A stretch of 64,000 nt of DNA from Opisthorchis felineus (Eukaryota; Platyhelminthes; Trematoda; Opisthorchiida; Opisthorchiidae): the NCBI GenBank assembly GCA_004794785.1, contig SJOL01009403.1, positions 1,235,302-1,299,301 on the forward strand, written 5' to 3'. Position numbers and translations under genes: made by a program. The notes below the pieces were generated by a model. That model did no database searches and was not told the origin of the DNA. It worked only from the letters and a program-made list of their open reading frames with translations. Of this stretch, positions 12,101-24,100 are shown piece by piece (within the stretch, counting starts at the first letter, position 1; every line of letters begins with the position of its first letter).

Positions 12101-15100
12101 TAAAAGACAACCGATGGTGAGTGTGACAAGTTTAGACAGCCCTACTATTTTTTAATCTGCCATATCCTTTTTCGCCTATCCGCCTTTTTGTAATAACGAA
12201 ATCTTTCTAAACTGGCAATTCTCTTTATTTCAGCCATCAATTCCACGATACAATACAAGACGGGTCTTCGAAGTTTCTACGATATGATCATTGCATCATA
12301 TTTCCAGATGCTAGGAGAATTTCGACTTGAAGAGTTACAGGGTGAAAGTAAGTTCTCTAGCAGGCGAAAGGTGCGTGAAACGGGTGCTCTTGCAGTAGAG
12401 CAATATGCGCAGATAAAATTCATCAACTGGGAAAATAGTTTCACTGACCTATGCGTTGACGAAGTGTTCATTAACATATTTATTTAAAATACGTTGTGGT
12501 CGACGGTGTTAGAGCACTGTATCAGTGTGAGATGAAAATTCGTGGATCTCTGGAAATTTGTGTATCTCCACCTTTCACTGACCAGCACCAATGTATCTCC
12601 GTTTACTGACGGTTGGTTTTGTCCGACCCTGACTGCTTCTGGCTATGCCAACTGCTTGTGTGTCCACTTTACATCGACCAGTCGGCCTGACAGCGTGAAA
12701 TCTATGGCCCGTGTCCCTTCTTTACAACCCTGTCGGTATCGACTTTATTGATTAACCAATCACGCGTCTCCTTTTCGGGTGCGACCTTCAAGGGGTGCGC
12801 ACCCCGACGGCATGTCAGTTACTCGTGCCGCTGGAGCGACAGCGACTCATTCTCCAACCCCGTTTCTTGGTGCACGGTTGTGCCCCTTCAGCACAGGTCT
12901 GCGAATTTAGTGTTGTGTTTGTTTGATGTCCTATTTAATGGTACCGGAGCGGATTGAACTGTCTTCTGTTGTGTCGGGATCGTTAGAAACTCATGTAAAT
13001 CAATGTCCAGATCGCGGACGTTACCATCGCAAGACCTTCCTTATGCTATCATGTATGTGTACCGAATTTCAGGATTTTTGAGGTACGTTTCGCAGAAACA
13101 ACACGTTCAAAGCCATAACTCGGATAACTTGAACCAGTCTTCGAAACGCAAACTTGTGGCGACGTACCATAGGCACCTGTATTAATCTATTTCACGACAA
13201 GGTTATCTCACTTAAGTGGCTCTATGGTTCTTCGTCCGCAATATTAAATGCTGTTCATTGTGGGTCTTGTGGTTGGTCACTTACCCGTACATGCAATAAA
13301 TCTGTGTATGTGTCAGCTTACGGGAAAACGATACTGGAACCCTGGGAGATCCCAGTGTTATATGATAAACCGGTTGCTCTTTCTACTGCAAACTATATCA
13401 GGTCAGCCCTCAAAGTGAACCAGTTGTGTGGATGACAGGGCGTGGATCGCAGCACTTCTTGAGAAAGATACATCTCGCATCGATAAAACGTTTTTCAGTA
13501 GACTCTTCATTACGTGCGCAAACAAAACTAAGATATCACGAGCAACCTGAATGCTAGTAGAATAAATCAATAATTGTATGTCGAATACAAAAATAGGATT
13601 TATTTTTGAGTAACAAGCTTGCGTTTTACACTCCGGCGGTTAGAGCTGGGGTGGTCGTCCGTGTGATGGAAAGCACTATTCTACCCGCATTTGTTGCGGA
13701 CCACCAACAATGTGCAAGGACGTAGCTCTGCCTCCCTAGTGTAGAGAAGCTCAAAGCAACATAAGATATATGGTTTTTCAGGACCATTTCACTTGGTGTG
13801 ATCCTGCCACACACACTGAGTTTCCAATCGAAGATACATACACTCTGTGAACGTAGTAATGATGCTGAATCAGCTACTCCTAATCTGAGTTCTGTTTGCA
13901 AAGAAGCGATACCGATAATTCTAGTTCTGGAGTGGTTTTCGGTCCACTCATCACTCCATAGGAGCAGTTCTCCAAACATTTTGCTTTCCTTTCCGGCTTA
14001 GCATTTCATGATATACAAAATTTGGAGGCATCCGGAGAGAGCACGATTAGACCGCAGTTGGCCTCCAGTGAAAACAGTTGACAAGGTTCAGTTTTCAATG
14101 CTCGGTAAGGCCATGAAATTCATCTCCATTTTTATGCCATTGGTTGATGCCTCTACACTTTTGGTGAAAATTCTACATCAAATGGTAATTTACTTGATTC
14201 TAGACTACTGATGGTGTTTTGGCAATTTAGCAACTCAGCTCAGTCAAGTGTTTTTTCGCACTCTTGTCGGAACTAGCATCGTTCCCTCTCAAATGTTCAC
14301 AACTGTAGGATCTCCGAATTTTAAACGTTGAAGTCATTGTCTTCAAACAAGGAGTTCTTAAATTAGTGGATTCGGTACGTGTAGAACATAGCTGACGGAA
14401 AGTAAAAAAGGTTTGGCTGTTCCGCATTTTTCGGTGTTGATGTTGCGCACATGTAAACTTTGTTTGGGATATATAAATCACTTGTCGTCAGGTGCACATG
14501 AATGCCTGACTTCGCCGCGTTGTAAATTGGCCTAGAAAGACGGCAGATCGGTGGATTCTTCGATAATCCGAAGATTAGAATAGTTCTTAGATAAATCTTC
14601 TCGAAGAGAAATTGTAGTTTACTCACGTCCCTGCAGAGCTCATCATGGTGCAACTCTGTGGTGCGACTTTCCACAGGAACTGTTCACTCTTGGTCCATTA
14701 TTGCACTATCCGTCCTTCAGTAAATACCAGTACCATTTTCTGATATGTTAAACCATCTCATTAATGTTCACCTGTGTTGTTCTTCAACACTAAGGGATGG
14801 GCAGCAAATTTCCTATGAACGCACACGCATCTGGTTGCAAAAGACACCACTGCGTCTAGACATGTGCAATGGCTGTTCTCGGTCAGTCTCGTCTGTTTAG
14901 TGTGGTAGTGTCTTAAGCCGGTACAGCGTTCAACATTGGGTTTGCGTTCCACGCTTTGATAAGAGATAGGGGTGCGCCGAAACGATACAGGATTCTGACA
15001 TTTTGTTTATCGCTAGAAGAGCCAGTATCTGAAGCACTGAGGCAGTGAAAATGATCCGTAATGCGAGTTCTGTCTCACTCGTTGACTCCATTCACGGTTG

Positions 15101-18100
15101 CATAATACCATCCTACCTTCGAAATTTGGAATTCAATGCTATGCTGATCTCATTGCGGCTTGCTGCCTGTATTTGTCTCCCATAGATTGGTGTCTCTAAT
15201 TTTGCTATTTGTTGCTCTCCTGGCAAATCGTACATCTAGATAAAAATATGTGACGACTACTATTATTATCGTTACTTTTTTTAACATCATGATCCCGCAC
15301 AAAAAATGCAAGCGGTAGATATGGCAGGATGTACAGGAGAACATTAGGAAAAAAGAGAGAAACGTTCCATTCGAAGGCGCGCTATCAGTAGCTTTTCAGT
15401 CAGGTGAAATGCTATCCAAAGTATACAGGAGGTTTTTGCATATAAACACACGTGTAAAGCTCAGCAACTGAAGGGAGGACAAAAAGTGCTCAATGTTTTC
15501 ATAAAGGAAACTACTCACAAGGTTGCTGAAAACTCTTCGACAGCCCAAGACCGGTTTCGCCCTTCTTGGGGCTCATCAGGTAGGCGTAGTCCCCGAGTTT
15601 TCGTCAACCTTATACTCAATGTTCCTCAAGGCGTAGTTAGCGCTAGTACAGTCAATACTCGCACATCAGGCGCAAGGTATCAAATCAAGTGTACAAATCA
15701 GTGGCAAGAATAAACACTCAGTACCATGTACCACGCATAAAAGTGTCGCACGTGCCTACAGAGCCCAAATTTGTGAGCAGACACAAGTCAGTGAGTGTGA
15801 TCTTAGGAAGTCCCAGTCCAACGACGGCCTTGGAGGATTGAGGAAAGCAAATCCCTTGATATGAATTGACCATCGGCTGGTGAACCAAAAATAATAACAC
15901 CACAATCGATGGCATGTATGGCTGAGATGATGGCGAGAGGACAATCATCAGCACCGTACATCTGCTTTTCCTCATTTGACAAAATCACTCCGCGCCCATC
16001 TGAGACTATGCTTACGTCTACCACAGTAGCCCAGCGCTCCCGAACGGCCATTAAGTCAAACTTGATGGAAGACATCAAAGTAGGTGCTCTCAACTTCTCG
16101 AAGACGGCTTTTCCCAGGCGACGGAGACGTTTCGCGAGTTCCCCTGCAGCCCGATTATGACCAGCACATCCAGCATCATGTGCGGTCCAGAAGGACTGCA
16201 GAATATGCACCAAATTCTCGGGTTGACTACGGCTCCCATGACAGAAGATCGTCTGGTCACCATGGTCACACCCGGAACTTTTAACTCTCGTCCCAAGCAT
16301 GTTGCACCAGAGCAGGATACCGTGAATAAATATCCGAGGAAACACACGTTCTGGAAACACAAGCCATTGATTCGAGATAGTAAAGCGACCAACTCTCGCA
16401 ACTTGCAACCATCAAAGCTGCTGCGCGGGTTATCGCCCCAAGCATTCACAAGTTCTTCTTTGGTGTTCATGCATGCAACCTGGACTCGGATCGGAAGGCT
16501 GAGATCCCGAACAATCTTAGCAAATGCAGGATGATTAACCACATTGTGAAGTTCTTGGCACTGGGTAGACAGAGGCATTTCCGTACGTGCTCTCCGCTGC
16601 ATCAGGATGGTTGAACTCAGACTTGGGACATTAAGTCCCCCATATTGTTTGCCAGACTGGATGTGTCCCTCGGTAGATGCGGCTAGCCACGAATATATTG
16701 TCATATGTAATTATCCAACCTTTTGAAGATGTTGCGCTGGACTTGGCCGAGTACGAGCTAATGTATCAGCCCAGGCATTAGGTAGTTCCTTGTAATCTCC
16801 ATTCTTTGATACGGCTTCAACGGGGCATGCGTCACCTCATCGAGAAGTTTCAGCAGCTGGTGTCAGTGGTTTCGGACTCATTTCCCCTTGAAGGTAAATG
16901 GTACGCTCAAATATGGCGTGGTATCCGCCGAGTCGAGAGGAGTAATAAGTCCCTCGGCGAAGCAGAAGGGTCCGACAGAGACCGCGGTTGCTCGGTGTTT
17001 TCTGTTCCCACAAGTCACCACTGCTTCATCTATCTGGACGTCAGCGGCTTCAAGCTCCTCTAAAAAATGAGCCTGGCTTTCTGCATAAATGGTCCAGTCG
17101 TCAGTGAAGGTAAACCATCTACTGGGGTCTCGTGGAACTGTGGCACTTATAATCCAAGAACCCCATCTATCGCCACGATGGAAAAGACCGGGGAAAATGT
17201 ATCTCCCCACCTCACCTCTCTGTGGCAGTGAACCCCCAAACTGGGGAAGTCTGCTACAGCCGTGTATTAAACTAGGAGTGACTGTGCTCCAAACGCCTCA
17301 GCAGATCTGATATATGTCATAAAAAACCGAATCAAAAGCTTTCGAGATGTGGACAAACGTCAAACTAAGGTTAAAAAGGGTACCATTCAAACAACCGTCT
17401 TGATGTGGAAATGCAGACTGGGGGAAGGCAGTTGCAATTTATGGCTTCAGCGAGCAGTAAGCCCTTTATGAAGCCATCGGACAAGAACGTTTGACATGGA
17501 GATCGGTCTCAATTGGTCTGATGGAGCCGGATTCCGGACCTTTGGAACTAGAGTAACAGGGGCACTACACAGATGTGGTGGATAATCCACAGATAATAAC
17601 AGGATGGCATTGAACCGGTGGAACATTCTGGGCGTGAGGTCGTCCGAATCTGGGGACGACTGGCTAATTAGGCGGGTTGTACGGCCAACTTCTTCATCTG
17701 TAATTGGCTTGATCAACCTCCAATCCGATGGCAATACTGCAAGGCTATCCATGTGTTTTACAGCAGAGAACACTTGTTGCCCGTACTTTTCGGCGTCCAA
17801 GGATAGGCCGAAACTGACCTTGTATAGTTCCCTCCACAACCCACCGAGCACAGTAGATGCTGCATCCTTCCGCCTCTTATATGATATAAGGTCTGGATGG
17901 TGGCGTAGTCGGTTCGGCGGGTCTGCTTTCGGTCGGCCGGCACACGGTGGGTTCTTTGGCGACGGCGTCGGAAAACAGTTCTCCGCGTGTGTGGAAACCT
18001 CTTGGGGGCATGGAGATCCTGAGGCGATAAGACTTCCTCCGGTGTTGTGATGCCAGACTGAACCCATTGGGCAAAGGTCAACACTTGCCAGCGATCTGTC

Positions 18101-21100
18101 AGAGTTTGATTCCAAGAATGACATAGTGCAACCTACGGTTTGTTTTGAACCAGGTGTTATAGGTTTCAGAGTTGGAGGAATTCGGAGCTGTTTGACAGGT
18201 TTATGGTCAGGATCACAGGATGATGATTCGTCCAGGTGGGCTTGCCAGTTAAGCACGCGTAAACTGGTTTTGATACCAGTAGCCGACAGACTAAGAAAAT
18301 ATTATTCCAATCTCACGAACAGCGCTGTCTGCTTGTCACAAGAGGGATAACTTGTCAGCCAGTCTCAAGAGTGGCTGTGACTCTTTTTGAGGCCAGCAGA
18401 CACCGGAAGTCTTCACTCGGCCAAGCTTATCTGCATTATGCCAAGTGGGAATGTTGGCCCAAGCCAATCCATATCGAAAACAGGCGGAACAGCCACCGCA
18501 GGTCGACTGGGTGACCACTTTATGCCAACACTTTTATGGGCGTGATCTCGGCGGTGGGTAAGCAAGCCAGCTTTCTATTTGCATCACTTGCCACGGTGCT
18601 CACACACGAGTCCACGAGTCTCTCCTGTATGCTGGTTGGAGCGAATGCAGAGGCTCTAGCAGAGGCAGAACCAGCAACCCATCGCTACGCACTACTACGC
18701 TCCCTAACAACGCACTGATGATGTCACCTCAATTGGTGATGAAACGTTTGTAATCAAATTGCCCAGTTCAGCGAACAAACCAACGATCATCTACGCTACC
18801 TGAGCTACCAACCCTTTCCTCTATAGAAAAGCTATATTGTGTTGTTCATTGTCGAAAGCAACCAGTACGTTGAAACCGAACAGGTTAGTTGGCCCCGTCT
18901 GGAGCGGCTGAACTCAGCCTACGCAAATGACTTCCTGGCTACCAAGTCGGTCAGTCGAAGTGGCTCAGTGCGCTACTACTGCTAGTTTTAGTAGTATCGT
19001 CTTGTTTCTAGAAAGCATGATTACAGTTATCAAAAGGCAGACAAGATTACTAAACAAAAGATACCAGAGAACGTGACAAGTGAAACAGCTATAAAGAATA
19101 TGTCCTTAGTATTTCAGTCCATCACGGTAAATCGTCTTAAATGGTGAAGTGGATGTCGTCCTGGAAAAGTCAGCTTATATATACGTAAATATTATGTATA
19201 TATATATATACACAATTTAATATATACGTATATATGCGTAAACGAAGAAGAAACTGTAATGCACAGTAGTTTTCTGAATGAACAAATCCATAAATGTTGG
19301 ATAGTTTACTCCATGTTGCATGAAGCACAGCAGAGGCCTTTTTCCGCCTTTGGTGGTATAAGGTTTGGATCATATCGTGCTCGGCTCCACGACTGACTGG
19401 TACATAAGCACTTTCGGGTGATGAGGCTGAGAGAATAGGCTTCGTTTACGTAGGAATGTTTCAACTTCATGCAGGTCCGTAAGCGACAGAACGTGTTACG
19501 CTATCAGGCTGTAATCTTCGTACAAGGGTCAGAACGTTAGCACTGGTGGTCGGGGTCATATTTGGATCCCAAGGGCCTCATGGTGCGACCCAACGTTTGT
19601 TTGGTCCAAGTGCAGCTGCTTGATTGAAATTTGATGAGAGTCACCAGATGAAGACTAATTCTTTTGTGTCTGGTTTTATTGCTAACAGTCGACCAACCAG
19701 GAGAATATTGTTGAAGTCCAGCGAATAGCGTAGTTTTTCGTAAACACAATCGTTGACCCCATACGAAGATTGGGGCAACCTCTGCAGAGACGAGCAATCC
19801 AATTGAAACCTATGCTAGAGTGCTTGTTGTGGACTTCCTGGGGTTTTCTTTTGGAAGGTATTCTGTAACTGGGAAGTGCTTCAGTCTGCTCACTCCTCAG
19901 CTCCGTCAACGATAAAGGATTGGTTCAGTAGCACATTCGACTATTGATTTGTGTGAGTTGTGCTGGTTTGGATCCGCCCAAGTGAAATTTTACATCGTAA
20001 GACTTCCAAATGAAGTAAGAAGTGGAGAAATCAACAGGTATCACTTTGTCTGAAGTTATTGCCTATATTATTTTATTTCTCATAGGTTCGACCTGTCGTG
20101 ATTTGAACAAATGTCCGCAAACATCGGCTCGTCGGCTTACAGTAGTTATGCTGAGCGCCTATGTTCTGCTCACCCAAGTATTGATGTTCAATCTACTGGT
20201 CGCTACGTTCACGTGAGTTGTGGTCATTCATCAGCTGGGTTGCATTTCATCTGGAAGTTTGGATCATTGCTGTACGATACGGCCAAACACAATCTATAAC
20301 AAAAATATAAATAACTTTCTTGTAAACGGCAACTTCCCCTACAAATGAAGCTCACATGTATTTGCTCGTTATTTTTAAGTGCGATTACACCATTAAAGAC
20401 ATGTTTGAGAGTTCGGTACATACGGTGAGAAAACAGTACGGGATAGACGTAACCAATTAAAGGCTGATACTGTTTTTTAGATAGACGTGCACAGCCTGTA
20501 GATGGTTTGTCCAGATGAAAAGTCTCCATACAATAATTTTTCTAAAACCGAACTGTGTGCATTGATACCCAGGGGGTTCGAAGCAGCAGGTTGCCATTTG
20601 AGGTCATCTTTCTGAGGAGTGCTGGGAATGGAATTCTGTCTACATGCTTAAACGCGAAATCTCGAACGAAGCCTTGCAAAGGCTTCATTGTTCTTTTGCA
20701 GGATTCCTGCAATAGCACACTTTGGTCCCTATCGAAATAAGTCACCACTGAAAAATTGGAAGAGGGTAAGATTGAAATGGGCCGTTGGTGCTTGCGTGTG
20801 AAAAAACGAGGAGTGGACACAGGAGGTATGATTTCACGCTCACATCACTCTCGTTTGATCAGTCGTCCTCATATTCTGGTGTGATTATTTTTGTGAGTCC
20901 ACACCAGAATAGGGAATGCACTGGACTCGAGTTTCATTTTTATTAGAGCAGTGTGTATCCTTGGCCGTGCCTTGAATTGAACTATGGACATCTGACAAGC
21001 GAGACGAACGTGTTACCACTACTCCAACACAGGCGAGCATTTTCACTCTTGAGCGATTTGGTTGGTTCGCCCGACGCCTCGAACGACGACCCAGTAACTG

Positions 21101-24100
21101 TTCTGGATGTGTCAGCCGACTGATCCGCCTGTCGGGACTTCCCAGTCAGGTAGCGCCACGAATGCTTTGAAAGCCGCTGGAAGATGTGTTGTTGTTGATT
21201 AGTTGTTGGTGCTTACGGGCTGTGTAGAATCCACGTTTTCAAAAGGGAATTTTAGCTGTGCATCCCGGTCAGGTAAGAGTGGGACTGCTGGAAGGTAGAA
21301 TCTGTCACTGTAGATACATGTATCTTCCGTCTGTGGTTTGAAACAGGAAATTACCAACTTCCTCATACAAATAATCCGCGACCTATCGACCCGCCTGTAT
21401 AGCCGAACACACGTTTTCATTTTTCGCCTTACAGAAACTACCACCGACTCTACAGGGTAGTGAATGAGACTTTCTCAGCGGAGGCTACGGGAGTAGCACT
21501 TGAGAAAAACTGGCACTTATCAAGTAAACCTCTTGAATCTCCAAGGAATTTAGGGGCAAGTGTCTGAAAAGTAAAGTGAGAGGGCCGCATCCAGACTGCG
21601 CAAATGAACTCCGCGTCGCAAATAGATGGAAATGGATAAGGCATATCTGAAAGTTTTTTTGATGAATGAAAAAAATCAGCTCGTACGATTGTATGGGTCA
21701 CTTGTCCCTTCAGTTTCTCCAGACAGTGCAGGTTCGTGAAGTAAACACTGAGACTATATGAGTAGTGTGTGTCGTCCATACAAGTGTTGCGATATGTCGA
21801 ATATCGTACCAACGGAAACGTGAGTCGGCCTGGTACAGCGCCTTCAGTAGAAGAACATTATGAACCAGAGATTCAGTTAGGTTTCAGCTGAGTCTCCCGT
21901 GAAAACCACATTGGTATGCAAATTAATTTGTTCGTCGAATAACATGTTGCCAACGGACCAACGGTTATTTTGCCCCTCCCAAAGAGGTTGACCCATAACA
22001 GGCAGCGCTGAAGAGTACTGTTTATCAGGTATATATTTTTTTGAATTAGCAGCAGTGTGCGTCTTTGGAATCTTGGACAGGATACAAGCGTATAACAATC
22101 GAAGTGTGTCTGATTCTTTCCATTCCGCTCCCTGGATAAATTCAATGTACTCAGAGATAAGCGTTTAGTTGACTGTTTTAGGCCATCGCATTTCTCTGTT
22201 GCAAATCGAATATATGACGATAGAAAAAACGTGCGCTAAGTATCACACCCATTTCCTGATTGTACTCATTATCCCGTCTAGAAGTTCGAAGTACGTTTCG
22301 TCCAAAAGAGGTCCACTTTAAGTTCCTGTGCTGGGGTATTTCGAAAATTTCTTTCGGAAGCAACCACTTCTCACTTCTCAGTTCTTGTAGACTTATTTTT
22401 GTCGTTAATTCTCCTGCGTAACAGGCCATCTCCAGAAGGAAATTGGTCTTAGCTAGTCCCTTCAGGGAATAGCTGCATACAACAGGAAGTGAACCTCTTC
22501 TTTCTTGTTTATAACTTATCCTCCGTGTTTCTCGTTTACTTGTTTATGCGGAGTTCGGACTAGTTAACGAATTGCCTTCCTATACCATGACGAAAGTAGT
22601 TAGGAACTCAAGTGGCACGTGAAAGGATAATCCACCAAGGAAGATCTGTTCTCCTAGTTGTCGCTAGCCATCTTGTCCGGTCGACGCTACGACAGCGTAT
22701 GTGAAATTGGACACTAATGACCCGTTCACGTGATTTCACAGCCTGGCTACCGAAGGATAGCCACGTGACTAACATAGCATCGGATCCGGTAAATGTACGG
22801 CGTTGGTCACAGGCCGACATGTGCAGCTATCTTTGACGTGCGCACCTACAGCTTCAGCTGTCACACGAATCACGTTATGAGGGCCTGGTGCTGATCGATA
22901 AGCGAGCCTGTAGAGAAAACCACAAACGAATTCATTTCCTCATTGTTTAACAACAAGTTAAAATTTTAGGACACAATCGTCTTGAAAACCTGATATTTCA
23001 CAGAAATCTTTGACTTTTTTTTCTGGAGCGAAATGCACGGAGCAGTGCTGTTTTACTGCCGATTCATGAGTGTACTCTCGTTGGGTAATTGGAGTCACCG
23101 TAAGTGATCGGTTTCTTGGTCTACAACTTTGATTGCCACATTTTGGCTCTCGTATGGTATTTGCTACTCGTCTTACTCGGCAACCTGCACACAAAATGCA
23201 ACTCGTAGTTCAGAAACCGCACTAGTGAATGCATGAATCAGCTACTGAGTATATACTTTTATATGTGCATGAAAGGCAACAGAGGTGTGAGCCTTGGAGC
23301 AGGTAGGTGTGACTAAACATCCCTGGTGGGCCCCAGATTGTAAGGAGAACCAATTGTGTAGTTGTCAGTGTACCACTCATAAGTTCTTACAGTGGCAGAT
23401 CGTTGTTCCCAACACATAAACAGACTTTAGTACTATTCTACAAAGGTGTTGGCTGCCTTGAAAGCTGCCATAGTTTTTAGCAGCTCGCTTTATGATCTTC
23501 AATTTACAAGGTGGAAGATGTCATGGATTATCGAAAATTTGTTCTTCATAGTGACCTGAACCTGTGTATTGGATGTGATTCAGATGGGGAAAAATTCAAT
23601 TCAAAATTGAAAGAACTAACAATTTACCGTTTATTCCATTTTTCTGTTTCCAGTTCCACCTATAATGAAATTGAGGGATCATCGCAGTATTTTTGGTGCT
23701 ACCAACGCTATGAAATGATACAGGAATTTGTGGATCGTCCGTCAGTTGCTCCACCATTCATGCTGCTGTGGTATACGGTGGAGTTTAGTGGCTTCATACT
23801 CCAAAAGATCTACGGACTGATGACTGGTCAAATTTCAGATGGTAATGACGGTGATGATCCGTTTAGTAAGTGATTGGTTCATCTTACTGATAGGATAATG
23901 TGCTTACTAAATTGTGAAATGCTGTTAAAACGACTGGCGTTCTACCTTTTTCTGTGATTTCCAATTTTATGGCGCAAGCCCGTTATGGAATGTTATCGTT
24001 TTTTTACTTTCGTTTCTCAAAACGTATCGCAAGTTTAGCGGAAAACTTGTGCACCGCACTCTTTTCACGTTCAACCGCCGCGTTCCCTTTAAGATGGATG

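Larger units (their letters stand above)
12348..20085 (+). other. 7.7-kb intron between pore and S6 exons
   Basis: Contains repeat A at 15509-15620, the broken non-LTR retrotransposon at 15718-18256, a palindromic-family copy at 18677-18796, TA-rich sequence at 19175-19240 and a second retrotransposon fragment at 19290-19400. The stretch 12348-15500 shows no supported gene. Confidence 0.6.
20213..23653 (+). other. Intron between S6 and TRP-helix exons
   Basis: 3.4 kb. It holds SINE copy 2 (20850-21180) and a repeat A remnant (21845-21950). No gene recognised; the minus-strand ORFs here are unsupported. Confidence 0.55.

Noticed and set aside
13626..13979. 117-codon minus-strand ORF with [12 protein letters not shown], faintly like the FDHRCLR segment near the end of RTE/CR1 LINE proteins
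   Set aside because: Only one short stretch resembles the motif; neighbouring motifs are absent, so it is not callable.
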